Part shown: piece by piece, positions 52,477 through 61,154 of the stretch | How the letters are laid out: every line of letters begins with the position of its first letter | Position numbering within the stretch: position 1 is the stretch's first letter | Assembly (NCBI RefSeq): GCF_004745805.1 | Contig: NZ_SRLQ01000023.1 | Coordinates: 25,408-89,407 of the forward strand | From: Mycolicibacterium sp. CH28 | Lineage (GTDB): Bacteria; Actinomycetota; Actinomycetes; Mycobacteriales; Mycobacteriaceae | DNA length: 64,000 nucleotides | Direction: 5' to 3' | Notes under the pieces: model-generated | The model's database searches: none | What the model was told of the DNA's origin: nothing | The model's input: only the letters and a program-made list of their open reading frames with translations | Made by a program: the position numbers and the translations under genes

Positions 52477-53022
52477 TCACCAGATCGGGACCGGCGCCTC
52501 GCCGAGCGGGTAGTAGCCCGGCAGCTTCTCGCCGGCCAGGCTGCGCTCGATGCGTTCGGACATGCCCCTGGACAACTTCCCCTGCTCCATCAGCTTCAGG
52601 TAGAGCTTCTGGACGTGGCCGAAGTCGAAGAAGTCGCGCTGCCACTCGATCATGCCGTCGGCGTTCAAGCGGAACCAGCTGCCCCCGATGCCGTAGATCT
52701 CCGACTGATTGCCCTCGCCGTCGGTGGCGACCTGCTTCCAAAACCCGACCACCTCGCCGATCTTGTCATCGATGATCACCTTCTGGTACGGGTAGCTCCA
52801 ACCGTCAAGGCCAAACATCTCCAAACCCAGTGCAATGTCGCGGATCTCGTCGATGCCGACACACATCACGTCTTCCTTGGGGCCGATGTTCCAGCCATAG
52901 GTGGCGTCATCGGCGTAGAAGTCGGCCAAGCCCTTCCAGTCACCCTCTTGTTCGGCCACGCGATTGGCCTCCAGCCACCGCTCGACGAAACTCTCCAACA
53001 CCTCACGAGGCAACGACGGCAT
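52477..53022 (-). CDS. SnoaL-like (NTF2 fold) protein of the cyp51 operon
   Basis: 181 residues from ATG 53022, two bases after the ferredoxin stop. The NTF2-fold signature is partial: WKGLADFYADDATYGWNIGPKEDVM, GIDEIRDIALG, and EWQRDFFDFGHVQKLY near the C-terminus. It matches the Rv0762c position. Larger than the KSI-like paralogues, with a tail LIEWQ... suited to a cofactor-independent isomerase or a chaperone for the P450 product. The substrate is unknown. Confidence 0.8.
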   Translation of the reverse strand: MPSLPREVLESFVERWLEANRVAEQEGDWKGLADFYADDATYGWNIGPKEDVMCVGIDEIRDIALGLEMFGLDGWSYPYQKVIIDDKIGEVVGFWKQVATDGEGNQSEIYGIGGSWFRLNADGMIEWQRDFFDFGHVQKLYLKLMEQGKLSRGMSERIERSLAGEKLPGYYPLGEAPVPIW

Positions 53023-53024
53023 TG

Positions 53025-53234
53025 TCAGTCTTCCTTCTGTTTGATGGATAGCGCTCGGGTGGGACACATCTCCACGGCCCGCTCGATGTCGGGACGCACG
53101 TCGTCGGGGGGTTCGGTGTCGAGGATCTCCACCGCGCCGCGCTTGGGCACCCGGAAGTAGTCGGGGGCCTCCAGTTCACACATGGCGTGGCCCTGGCACA
53201 GGTCCGCATCGAGCTCAATACGGTAACTTCCCAT
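53025..53234 (-). CDS. Ferredoxin [3Fe-4S], CYP51 redox partner (Rv0763c-like)
   Basis: 69 residues with three cysteines (CQGHAMCELEAPDYF and EMCPTRAL) in the 3Fe-4S ferredoxin spacing. It begins nine bases after the CYP51 stop. In H37Rv this ferredoxin is the known electron carrier of CYP51. The FRVPKRGAVEILD segment is characteristic of this branch. Confidence 0.93.
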   Translation of the reverse strand: MGSYRIELDADLCQGHAMCELEAPDYFRVPKRGAVEILDTEPPDDVRPDIERAVEMCPTRALSIKQKED

Positions 53235-53243
53235 CGCCAGCTC

Positions 53244-54764
53244 CTATGAAGTGCGCTTGCGGTACCGGACCAACGCCGGCCGGGCCAGCTGGACGACCAT
53301 CTTGGAATGGTCGTTGTGGTAGCTGTCGGCAGGCTGGGCCATCTCGAACTCGTACTCGCGCAACAGAACCGAGAAGATCGCCTTGATCTGCATCTGGGCG
53401 AACGCCGCACCGACACAACGATGCCGGCCAGCCCCGAACGGAATCCAGGTCCAGCGGTTGACGATATCCTCCTGCCGCGGCTTCTCGTAGCGGTCCGGGT
53501 CGAAGGCATCCGGATTCGGGAAGTCCTCGGGGATGCGGTTCGAGATCGCCGGGGAGGCCGCCACCATCTGACCCTTGTGGATGGGATAGCCCTCGACCTC
53601 GAATTCGTCTTGGGCGACCCGCATCAGGATGATCAGCGGCGGATGCAGGCGAAGAGTCTCCTTGAGTGCATTGTCGATCTTCGGGATCTGGCGCAGCGCA
53701 TGGAAACTCACCTCCTGACCGTCGGCGTAGAGGTCGTCGAGCTCTTGCTGGACCTTGGCGTAGTAATCGGGGTGGCGCAGCAGCTCGATGAGCGTCCACG
53801 ACGAGGTGCCCGAGCTGGTGTGGTGCCCGGCGAACATCAGCGAGATGAACATGCCGGTGATCTCGTTGGCCGTGAACCGAGGATTGCCCTCGTCATCCTT
53901 GATGGACACCAACACGTCGAGCATGTCGCGATCGCTCTTGTCCTTGGGCGGGTTGGCAATCCGGCCGTTCATGACCTCTTGCACCAACTCGACGAGGCCC
54001 GCCCGGGCTTCGTCGCGAATGCGGAAGCTCTCGATCGGCAGGTAGGGGTCGACGTAGCAGAGCGGATCGGTGCCGCGCTCGAGAAGGTGGTAGTAGTCGG
54101 CGAACCGCGAGTCGAGCTGATTGCGGAACTTGAGGCCGATCAGGCAGGCGGTCGAGGTGTAGATGGTCAGTTCGGCGAAGAACTCCAGCAGGTCGATTTC
54201 TCCGCTGTCGCCCCAGTTCGCGATCATTTTGCGGACTTCGGCCTCGATGGTGGCGGCGTGGCCCTTCATCTGTTCGCCGCGCAGTGCGGTGTTGTGCAGC
54301 ATCTCGGCCCGGCGCTCGGGATCGGCGTCGAACACCACGCCTTCGCCGAAGATCGGCGTCATGAAGGGGTAGGCCTCGGCCTGGTTGAGGTCGGCGTCGC
54401 TGGAGCGGAAGAAGAACTCGTTGGCCTCCCCGCCGGTCAGCAGAATGACCTGCTTGTCGGCGAGCTGGAACCAGCCGAGGTCGCCGCACTCCTCGCGGAT
54501 GCGCTTCATCAGCCCGATCGGATCGGTACGGAACTCCTCGAGATGGCCGTGTTCTTCGGCCTCGCCGCCCGAGACGCGCGGCACTTCTCCTATCAGTCCC
54601 TGGTCGCTGCGCTCCTGCCCGCCGGTACTTATCAGTCCCTGGTCGCTGCGCTCCTGCCCGCCGGTACTTATCAGTCCCTGGTCGCTGCGCTCCTGCCCGC
54701 CGGTATTTTTCAGTCCCCGGTCGCTGCGCTCCTGCCCGCCGGTATTCAGCCTGCTGCTAGTCAC
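53244..54764 (-). CDS. cyp51: Sterol 14-alpha-demethylase CYP51, with N-terminal repeat extension
   Basis: 506 residues from GTG 54764, against 451 in M. tuberculosis CYP51. The start overlaps the SDR stop as GTGA and has GGAGG upstream. Residues 6-57 are four in-frame 13-residue repeats of the form NTGGQERSDQGL(I), followed by EVPRVSGG where the usual protein begins. From there CYP51 reads normally: HLEEFRTDPIGLM, FGEGVVFDA, the I-helix FAGHHTSSGT, KETLRLHPPLI and the heme loop FGAGRHRCVGAA. It removes the 14-alpha methyl of sterol precursors. The tail is intact. Confidence 0.93.
   Translation of the reverse strand: MTSSRLNTGGQERSDRGLKNTGGQERSDQGLISTGGQERSDQGLISTGGQERSDQGLIGEVPRVSGGEAEEHGHLEEFRTDPIGLMKRIREECGDLGWFQLADKQVILLTGGEANEFFFRSSDADLNQAEAYPFMTPIFGEGVVFDADPERRAEMLHNTALRGEQMKGHAATIEAEVRKMIANWGDSGEIDLLEFFAELTIYTSTACLIGLKFRNQLDSRFADYYHLLERGTDPLCYVDPYLPIESFRIRDEARAGLVELVQEVMNGRIANPPKDKSDRDMLDVLVSIKDDEGNPRFTANEITGMFISLMFAGHHTSSGTSSWTLIELLRHPDYYAKVQQELDDLYADGQEVSFHALRQIPKIDNALKETLRLHPPLIILMRVAQDEFEVEGYPIHKGQMVAASPAISNRIPEDFPNPDAFDPDRYEKPRQEDIVNRWTWIPFGAGRHRCVGAAFAQMQIKAIFSVLLREYEFEMAQPADSYHNDHSKMVVQLARPALVRYRKRTS
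54591..54746 (-). repeat. Four tandem 39 bp repeats inside the cyp51 5' end
   Basis: Units 54591-54629, 54630-54668, 54669-54707 and 54708-54746 are 39 bp each; the first three differ only at the last base or so, the fourth at a few. The length is a multiple of three, so the frame is kept. Each unit contains GGCAGGAGCGCAGCGACC on the minus strand, a motif like the mycobacterial GAGCGNAGCGA repeats elsewhere in the window. Slippage has probably amplified it. Confidence 0.9.
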
Positions 54765-55579
54765 GATTCCTCCGGGTACTTCAGTTGTTGACGTTCCTTG
54801 GGGGCGCTGTTCAGCGGCGCCTCGGGCTGAATCTCCATCGACGCGATGTACCCGCCGCGCGGGGTCTCTGCGACGAACGCGATGGCACGAGCCAGGTCGG
54901 CGGCGCGCAGGAAGTAATCGTGTCGAGCCTGACCCCACTTGGCCCAGTCCTCGAGCGCTTCCCCGATCCGCTCCGGCGGCAGACTCCAGCCCATCGAGGT
55001 CTTGGTCGGCCCCGGGTGCACGATCGAGGCGCGTACGCCGGTGCCTTCGAGTTCCATCTGCAGGTTGGTGACCATCGCGACCAGGCCGGCCTTGGCCGCG
55101 CCGTAGGCGCCCATGTGCGGACGCTGGCGTAGCGCGACCTCGGAACCGACGAAGATCACGTCGCCGCGCTGACGGTGCACCATGCCACCCAACAGGGCGT
55201 TGGCCAGCCGGTACGCCCCGATCAGGTGGATCTGGATCTGGGATTCGAACTCGTCGGGGCTGATCTCGTAGAGCCGGCCGAAGTAGGTGTCACCCGCGCC
55301 GGCCACCAGCAGTTCGATATCGCCGAATTCCTCGGTGGCCCGGTGCACGAAGCCCTTCACCGAGTCTGGGTCGGTGACGTCGAGCGGAAGTGCCACCGCC
55401 TCGCCGCCGCCCGAGCGGATCTGTTCGACCAGCTCCTGGCACTTCTCGACACGGCGCGCACCGAGCGCGACGGGGAAGCCGCGGCCGGCGAGTTCGACAG
55501 CGGTGGCGGCACCGATGCCCGCGGACGCACCGGCGATGACGGCGGGCCGGCGGGCGGGATGCGGTTCGAAACGGGGCAT
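54761..55579 (-). CDS. Short-chain dehydrogenase/reductase (Rv0765c-like)
   Basis: 272 residues from ATG 55579, sharing one base with the cyp123 stop and four with the cyp51 start. SDR motifs: IAGASAGIGAATAVELAG, AGAGDTYFGRLYE (NNAG replaced), the catalytic YGAAKAGL and HPGPTKTSMGW. It is in the CYP123-SDR-CYP51 operon, so a sterol or its hydroxylated intermediate is the likely substrate. Confidence 0.88.
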   Translation of the reverse strand: MPRFEPHPARRPAVIAGASAGIGAATAVELAGRGFPVALGARRVEKCQELVEQIRSGGGEAVALPLDVTDPDSVKGFVHRATEEFGDIELLVAGAGDTYFGRLYEISPDEFESQIQIHLIGAYRLANALLGGMVHRQRGDVIFVGSEVALRQRPHMGAYGAAKAGLVAMVTNLQMELEGTGVRASIVHPGPTKTSMGWSLPPERIGEALEDWAKWGQARHDYFLRAADLARAIAFVAETPRGGYIASMEIQPEAPLNSAPKERQQLKYPEES

Positions 55580-56793
55580 CAGGCCTTCTTCACGGTGATT
55601 GGCAGGTTGGCAAACCCGCGCACGTTGCTGGAATGGACACGGACCGCGTTGGCCTCGTCGACCTCGTAGCCGCGGATCCGCTCGAACAGTTCGGTCAACG
55701 CCACCCGTGCCTCCATGCGGGCCAGGTGTGCACCCAGGCAGAAGTGGGCGCCGCTGCCGAAACTCAGGAGCTTGGAACCGATGTCGCGCCCGATCCGGTA
55801 CTCGTCGGGGTCGTCGAACACCCGCTCGTCGCGGTGGGCCGCGCCCGGCACCAAGAGCAGCACGTCCCCGTCGTGCAGGGTGGTGCCGTAGAACTCGATG
55901 TCGTCGACGACGGTGCGGGCCAGGATCTGGCTGGAGGTGTCGTAGCGCAGCGTCTCCTCCACCCAGTCGGCGACGCGGGACGGGTCGGCGTACACCGGGG
56001 CGAGCTGATCGGGATTGCGCCCACCCCAATAGGCGGCATTGCCAAGCAGTTTGGTGGTGGTCTCGTTGCCGGCGACCACCATGAGGAAAAGGAAGGCCAT
56101 GATCTCGTCGTCGCCGAGCCGGTCCCCGTCGATCTCGGCCTCGATCAGCGCGCTGGTCAGGTCGTCACTGGGCTTCTTGCGGCGCTGGGACACCATGTCG
56201 GCGTAATACACCAGCAGATCCAACGACGCCGCTATCGCCGACTGCGGGACGTCGGGAACACCGTCCTCGCGGTGCATCACCCCGTCGGCCAGGTCGCGGA
56301 TGCGGGCCCGGTCCTCCTTGGGCACGCCCATCAGCTCGGAGATCACGTCCATCGGCAGCTTGCCGGCGAATTCGGCGATGTAGTCGAAGCTTTCGCTCTC
56401 CAGCGCGGCGTCGAGATGTTCCTTGGTGAGCTCGAGCACCCGCGGTTCGAGCTCGCGGATGCGCCGCGGGGTGAACCCCTTGGACACCAGTGTTCGCAAC
56501 CGCAGGTGACCGGGATCGTCCATGGCCAGAAACGACATGGTGCGGTGCGCTTCGGGGGTGCGCGAGATCGGGTCCAGTGACACACCCAGCTTGTTCGACA
56601 GTGCGGTGGTGTTGCGGAATCCCCTGTGCACGTCGGCATGCCGAGTCAACGCCCAGAAGTTGCGCTCGTCGTTGCGGTACAGCGGCGCCTCGTCACGCAG
56701 GCGCTTGTAGTACGGGTAGGGATCCTCGTGGAACTGATAATCGTAGGGATCCAGGACCACGTCGACGGGCCGGTCCGGTGTCTTCACATTCAT
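55579..56793 (-). CDS. cyp123: Cytochrome P450 CYP123
   Basis: 404 residues from ATG 56793 (overlapping the TetR stop as ATGA). Landmarks: LDPYDYQFHEDPYPYYKRLRDE, the I-helix VVAGNETTTKLLGNA, K-helix WVEETLRYDTSSQILART, and the heme-ligand loop FGSGAHFCLGAH. Sequence and gene order match Rv0766c (CYP123). Its substrate is not established in M. tuberculosis. Co-transcription with CYP51 and its ferredoxin suggests a sterol- or lipid-related oxidation. Confidence 0.9.
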   Translation of the reverse strand: MNVKTPDRPVDVVLDPYDYQFHEDPYPYYKRLRDEAPLYRNDERNFWALTRHADVHRGFRNTTALSNKLGVSLDPISRTPEAHRTMSFLAMDDPGHLRLRTLVSKGFTPRRIRELEPRVLELTKEHLDAALESESFDYIAEFAGKLPMDVISELMGVPKEDRARIRDLADGVMHREDGVPDVPQSAIAASLDLLVYYADMVSQRRKKPSDDLTSALIEAEIDGDRLGDDEIMAFLFLMVVAGNETTTKLLGNAAYWGGRNPDQLAPVYADPSRVADWVEETLRYDTSSQILARTVVDDIEFYGTTLHDGDVLLLVPGAAHRDERVFDDPDEYRIGRDIGSKLLSFGSGAHFCLGAHLARMEARVALTELFERIRGYEVDEANAVRVHSSNVRGFANLPITVKKA

Positions 56794-57383
56794 CGGTTCT
56801 CTCCCAAGATCAGTCCTACGACGTAGCCCATGCGGTCGGCGACCTCCCGGTAACTCAATGTGCCGCTGCCGGCGTGTACGAGCGCGCCGTAGTAGGTCAT
56901 CTCCAGCGCGGACACGAGCCGCGGGTCGGCCTCGGGCCCCAACGCCGACTTGATCCGCTTGTGGATTTCGGCACCGATCCGGTCGCGGACCTTGTGCACC
57001 CCGGCGTCGTTGCTCAGCACCGCGGTGGTGCACGCCGCCGCGAACTCGGGTTCGTCGGCGACGACCAGGGCCAGGTTGCGCAGCGACTGTTGGACACGGT
57101 GCAGCCGGGTGTCGTTGACGTCGGTGAAATACGGCACCTGCCGGACCAGATCGAGGTAAACCTCGGCGATCAGGTGATTCTTCGACGAGAAGTAGGTGTA
57201 GGCGGTCGCGGGTGCCACCTTGGCCCGCGCCGCGACGGCGCGCACCGTCAGGTCGGCGTAGGAGGACTCACGCAGCATCTCCATGCCGGCATGCAAAACC
57301 TTGCGGAAGGTCTCCTCCTGACGGCGATTACGCGGCACATCGGCGCCCTCGGGAGATACGGCAACCACGGCATCGCTGGACAC
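56790..57383 (-). CDS. TetR family regulator of the cyp123-cyp51 and aldA units (Rv0767c-like)
   Basis: 197 residues from GTG 57383. The helix-turn-helix near residues 40-62 reads LTVRAVAARAKVAPATAYTYFSSKNHLI. It is first in the operon with cyp123, SDR, cyp51 and ferredoxin and overlaps cyp123. A palindrome covers its own start (57377-57390), and the same half-sites lie before aldA (57524-57535). This symmetric placement makes it the likely repressor of both divergent transcripts. Confidence 0.9.
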   Translation of the reverse strand: MSSDAVVAVSPEGADVPRNRRQEETFRKVLHAGMEMLRESSYADLTVRAVAARAKVAPATAYTYFSSKNHLIAEVYLDLVRQVPYFTDVNDTRLHRVQQSLRNLALVVADEPEFAAACTTAVLSNDAGVHKVRDRIGAEIHKRIKSALGPEADPRLVSALEMTYYGALVHAGSGTLSYREVADRMGYVVGLILGENR

Positions 57384-57390
57384 ATGTCCA
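57377..57390. promoter_or_regulatory. Operator 1, TGGACA-CA-TGTCCA, at the tetR start
   Basis: Inverted arms TGGACA and TGTCCA around a 2-base centre overlap the GTG start codon of the TetR gene. The outer bases match the site at 57524 (GGACA..TGTCCAAC). Binding here would block both transcription and translation start of the operon. Confidence 0.78.
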
Positions 57391-57523
57391 ACTTATCGGA
57401 CGCCGGCGCGGATAGGCAAGCATCTTCTGTGAAATGCCTGTTAAACAGGCGGTATGGGTCAGGTTTGCCGAGATCCTTGCACCGCGCACTCGTCTGTGGT
57501 TATGGTTCGACGGACAGATTCTC

Positions 57524-57535
57524 GGACACGTGTCC
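57524..57535. promoter_or_regulatory. Operator 2, GGACACGTGTCC, upstream of aldA
   Basis: A perfect 12 bp palindrome 22 bp before the aldA start. It shares GGACA and TGTCCAAC with the site at 57377-57390, so both are probably read by the same TetR protein. The 147 bp spacing between them lets one repressor control both sides. Confidence 0.8.
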
Positions 57536-57557
57536 AACAAGGTAGGCGGGAGTCGGG

Positions 57558-59024
57558 ATGGCGATAGCGGTCGACAGAAACAGTGATCTCTTCATCGACG
57601 GCAAGCTCGTACCGGGCGGCAATGGCAGGTTTCCGACGATCAACCCGGCGACCGAGGAAGTGCTCGGTACCGCCGCCGACGGCGACGTCGAGGACATGAG
57701 CCGGGCCATCGACGCCGCGCGCCGCGCCTTCGACAGCACGGACTGGTCCACCAATACCGAACTACGGGTGCGTTGCATCCGGCAGCTGCGCGACGTGATG
57801 AAAGAGCATGTCGAGGAGCTGCGGGAGATCACGATGGCCGAGGTGGGCGCGCCGCGCATGCTGACCGCGGCCGCCCAGCTCGAAGGCCCGGTCGATGACC
57901 TGAGCTTCTCCGCCGACACCGCAGAGTCCTATCCGTGGCGCCAAGACCTCGGGGTCGCTGCGCCGATGGGGATCAAGACCCAGCGCACCATCGTCCGGGA
58001 GGCTGTCGGCGTCGTCGGCGCCATCACCCCGTGGAACTTCCCGCACCAGATCAACCTCGCCAAGCTCGGCCCTGCGCTGGCCGCCGGCAATACCATTGTG
58101 CTCAAGCCTGCACCCGATACCCCTTGGTGCGCAGCTGTTCTCGGTGAGCTGATTGCCGACCATACCGACATCCCGCCGGGTGTGGTCAACATCGTCACCT
58201 CAGGCGACCATGCGGTCGGGGCGATGCTCTCCAGCGACCCGCGCGTCGACATGGTGTCGTTCACCGGGTCGACGAACACCGGCCGCGCCGTGATGGCCGC
58301 CGGTGCGGCCACCATCAAGAAGGTCTTCCTCGAGCTCGGCGGGAAGTCGGCGTTCCTGGTGCTCGACGACGCCGATCTGGCGGGGGCCTGCGCGATGTCG
58401 GCGTTCACCGCCTCGATGCACGCCGGGCAGGGCTGCGCGATCACCACCCGGTTGGTGGTGCCGCGGGCACGCTACGACGAGGCGGTCGAGGCGGCAGCGG
58501 CCACGATGGCCGGCATCAAGCCCGGTGACCCGACCAAACCCGGAACCATTTGCGGCCCGGTGATTTCCGAGCGTCAGCGCGACCGGGTCCAGTCCTACCT
58601 GGACCTCGCTCTCGAAGAGGGCGGCCGGTTCGCCTGCGGCGGGGGTCGGCCCGCGAACCGCGACACCGGATTCTTCATCGAGCCGACGGTGATCGCCGGG
58701 CTGGACAACAACGCCCGGGTGGCGCGTGAGGAGATCTTCGGCCCGGTACTGACCGTGATCGCCCACGACGGTGACGATGATGCGATCCGCATCGCCAACG
58801 ATTCGCCGTTCGGCTTGTCGGGCAGCGTGTTCAGCGCCGATCCGGAACGCGCACAATCCGTTGCGGACCGGCTGCGGGTCGGCACCGTCAACGTCAACGG
58901 CGGGGTGTGGTACTCGGCAGACGTGCCATTCGGCGGCTACAAGCAGTCCGGTGTCGGCCGCGAGATGGGCCTGGCCGGCTTCGAGGAGTATCTCGAGCTG
59001 AAAGTCATTGCCACCGCGGTGTAG
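57558..59024 (+). CDS. aldA: NAD(P)-dependent aldehyde dehydrogenase AldA
   Basis: 488 residues. Catalytic residues are visible: the general base glutamate in FLELGGKSAFLV (about residue 265), the nucleophilic cysteine in GQGCAITTRLVV (about residue 300), and the NAD loop FTGSTNTGRAV. TPWNFPHQ is the family substrate segment. It matches Rv0768 and is divergent from the TetR-cyp123 operon across two operator palindromes. It likely oxidises an aldehyde made by the neighbouring alcohol dehydrogenase or P450 steps. It heads a co-directional run to the CMD gene. Confidence 0.93.
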   Translation: MAIAVDRNSDLFIDGKLVPGGNGRFPTINPATEEVLGTAADGDVEDMSRAIDAARRAFDSTDWSTNTELRVRCIRQLRDVMKEHVEELREITMAEVGAPRMLTAAAQLEGPVDDLSFSADTAESYPWRQDLGVAAPMGIKTQRTIVREAVGVVGAITPWNFPHQINLAKLGPALAAGNTIVLKPAPDTPWCAAVLGELIADHTDIPPGVVNIVTSGDHAVGAMLSSDPRVDMVSFTGSTNTGRAVMAAGAATIKKVFLELGGKSAFLVLDDADLAGACAMSAFTASMHAGQGCAITTRLVVPRARYDEAVEAAAATMAGIKPGDPTKPGTICGPVISERQRDRVQSYLDLALEEGGRFACGGGRPANRDTGFFIEPTVIAGLDNNARVAREEIFGPVLTVIAHDGDDDAIRIANDSPFGLSGSVFSADPERAQSVADRLRVGTVNVNGGVWYSADVPFGGYKQSGVGREMGLAGFEEYLELKVIATAV

Positions 59025-59062
59025 TCACATCCGATGGCATCTGATTCTTAGGGAGGAACAAC

Positions 59063-59812
59063 ATGGGACAGTTCGACGAAAAGGTCGCCATCGTCACCGG
59101 ATCAGGTGGCGGCATCGGTCAGGCCTATGCCGAGGCACTCGCCCGCGAGGGGGCTGCTGTCGTCGTCGCCGATATCAATGTCGACGGCGCGCAGAAGGTC
59201 GCCGCCGGGATCAGGGGTGAGGGTGGCACTGCGCTGGCGTTGCCGGTCGACGTCAGTGACCCGGTATCGGCCAAGGCGATGGCCGATGCGACGCTGGCCG
59301 AGTTCGGCGGCATCGACTACCTGGTGAACAACGCCGCGATCTTCGGCGGGATGAAGCTGGACTTCCTGATCACCGTGGATTGGGACTACTACAAGAAGTT
59401 CATGAGCGTGAACCTCGACGGCGCGCTGGTGTGCACCCGGGCGGTGTACCGCAAGATGGCCAAGCGTGGCGGTGGGGCGATCGTCAATCAATCATCCACG
59501 GCGGCATGGCTGTACTCGAACTACTACGGCCTGGCCAAGGCCGGGGTCAACAGCCTGACTCAGCAGTTGGCCACCGAACTCGGCGGCCAGAACATCCGCA
59601 TCAATGCGATTGCGCCGGGCCCGATCGATACCGAGGCCAATCGCACCACCACGCCGCAGGAGATGGTGGCCGACATCGTCAAGGGAATCCCGCTCTCGCG
59701 CATGGGGGAGCCGGAGGATCTGGTCGGGATGTGCCTGTTCCTGCTCTCGGATCAGGCCAAGTGGATCACCGGGCAGATCTTCAATGTCGATGGCGGACAG
59801 ATCTTCCGATGA
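59063..59812 (+). CDS. Short-chain dehydrogenase/reductase (Rv0769-like)
   Basis: 249 residues from ATG 59063 with GGAGGAAC upstream. SDR motifs: VTGSGGGIGQAYAEALAREG, NNAAIFGGM, the serine in NQSSTAAW with YSNYYGLAKAG, and ITGQIFNVDGGQIFR at the end. It lies 38 bp after aldA in the order Rv0768-Rv0769. It probably interconverts a hydroxyl and a keto intermediate. Confidence 0.9.
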   Translation: MGQFDEKVAIVTGSGGGIGQAYAEALAREGAAVVVADINVDGAQKVAAGIRGEGGTALALPVDVSDPVSAKAMADATLAEFGGIDYLVNNAAIFGGMKLDFLITVDWDYYKKFMSVNLDGALVCTRAVYRKMAKRGGGAIVNQSSTAAWLYSNYYGLAKAGVNSLTQQLATELGGQNIRINAIAPGPIDTEANRTTTPQEMVADIVKGIPLSRMGEPEDLVGMCLFLLSDQAKWITGQIFNVDGGQIFR

Positions 59813-59843
59813 GCGCTTGCGCGAGCAGAATTGGACCCAGCTC

Positions 59844-60692
59844 ATGAGCGAGCCGAAGGTCGGCTACATCGGGCTGGGAAACCAGGGTGCGCCGATGGCC
59901 AAACGGCTCGTCACGTGGCCCGGCGGACTCGTCGTCTTCGACGTTCGCACCGAGGCGATGACCCCGCTCGCCGAACTCGGCGCGCAGTTGGCGAACAGTG
60001 TCGCCGATGTTGCACAAGCCGATGTCATCGAAGTGACCGTGCTCAACGACGAGCAGGTGCGCGATGTGGTGAGCCAGCTCGCCGCCCACGCAAAGCCCGG
60101 AACAGTCATCGCTATCCATTCCACGATCGAACCGGACACCGCCGCTGATCTGGCACAGCAGTTGCAGCCCAGGGGTATTCACATAGTCGATGCCCCGGTC
60201 AGCGGTGGTGCCGGTGCCGCCGACAAGGGTGAGCTGGCGGTCATGGTCGGCGCCGACGACGACGCGTACGAACTGGTCAAGCCGGTGTTCAAGCAGTGGG
60301 CGTCGCTGGTGGTCCGCGCCGGCGAGCCGGGGGCCGGAACCCGGATGAAGTTGGCCCGCAACATGTTGACGTTCGTCAGCTTTGCCGCCGCGTGCGAGGC
60401 GGCCAAGCTTGCCGAGGCGGCGGGAATTGACCTGCAGAAGCTGGGCCGGGTGGTGCGGCACAGCGATGCACAGAGCGGTGGCCCCGGCGCGATCCTGGTC
60501 CGGGATGACACCAAACCCCTGCAGCCCGACCACTTCGTCTACAACATGTTCATGCATACCCGCGGGCTGGCCGAGAAGGATCTGGGGTTGGCGCTGCGCC
60601 TGGGTGAAGCCACCGGTGTGGAACTGCCGCTGGCCGAGATCGCGCTACGGGACCTGGCCGCCGGGCTCGGAGTCCCCCACACGAAGGAGTGA
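59844..60692 (+). CDS. NAD(P)-dependent beta-hydroxyacid dehydrogenase (Rv0770-like)
   Basis: 282 residues from ATG 59844. The Rossmann motif VGYIGLGNQGAPMAKRL is followed by VDAPVSGGAGAADKGELAVMVG, the canonical substrate loop, and GTRMKLARNMLTF with the catalytic lysine. It belongs to the 3-hydroxyisobutyrate dehydrogenase/tartronate semialdehyde reductase family. Its stop is shared with the ribosome-binding site of the CMD gene (AAGGAGTGACG). Compare the altered paralogue at 25470. Confidence 0.9.
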   Translation: MSEPKVGYIGLGNQGAPMAKRLVTWPGGLVVFDVRTEAMTPLAELGAQLANSVADVAQADVIEVTVLNDEQVRDVVSQLAAHAKPGTVIAIHSTIEPDTAADLAQQLQPRGIHIVDAPVSGGAGAADKGELAVMVGADDDAYELVKPVFKQWASLVVRAGEPGAGTRMKLARNMLTFVSFAAACEAAKLAEAAGIDLQKLGRVVRHSDAQSGGPGAILVRDDTKPLQPDHFVYNMFMHTRGLAEKDLGLALRLGEATGVELPLAEIALRDLAAGLGVPHTKE

Positions 60693-60694
60693 CG

Positions 60695-61135
60695 ATGGAC
60701 GAACTGCGCCGCAAGGGCCTGGACAAGATGAACGAGGTCTACGGCTGGGAGATGCCTAATATCGAGGGCAATCCGTTCTTCGACCTGACCGTCGACCATC
60801 TGTTCGGGGCCATCTGGACCCGGCCGGGTCTGTCGATGCGCGACAAGCGGATCATGACGCTGACCGCGGTCGCCGCCCTCGGTATCGACGATTTAGCCGA
60901 GATTCAGGCGAACGCCGCCCTGCACAACGACGAACTGAGTGCCGACGAGCTCAAGGAGATGGCGATCTTCCTGACGCACTACCTCGGGTTCCCGCTCGGC
61001 TCCAAGTTCGACGGCGCCGTCGGCCGGGTGGTGGCGAAGCGCAAGAAGGCGGCCGAAAAGGGCCAGGGCGAAGACAAAAGAGCCAACGTGGACGCCGCCG
61101 TCAGGATGCACAGCGGCAAGACGCGCGACGAGTAG
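60695..61135 (+). CDS. Carboxymuconolactone decarboxylase (CMD) family protein (Rv0771-like)
   Basis: 146 residues from ATG 60695 with AAGGAG six bases upstream; a GTG at 60689 is also in frame. The CMD-fold pattern is DHLFGAIWTRPGLSMRDKRIMTLTAVAALG and AEIQANAALHNDELSADELKE, with the conserved glutamate and histidine. No CxxC redox pair, so it is nearer the muconolactone branch than AhpD. It ends the aldA transcript. Confidence 0.88.
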   Translation: MDELRRKGLDKMNEVYGWEMPNIEGNPFFDLTVDHLFGAIWTRPGLSMRDKRIMTLTAVAALGIDDLAEIQANAALHNDELSADELKEMAIFLTHYLGFPLGSKFDGAVGRVVAKRKKAAEKGQGEDKRANVDAAVRMHSGKTRDE

Positions 61136-61154
61136 CGAAAGTTCCGACCCCGGG

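Noticed and set aside
54591..54746. CRISPR-like array
   Set aside because: The units are directly adjacent with no variable spacers, keep the cyp51 frame and have no cas genes nearby; they are tandem repeats.
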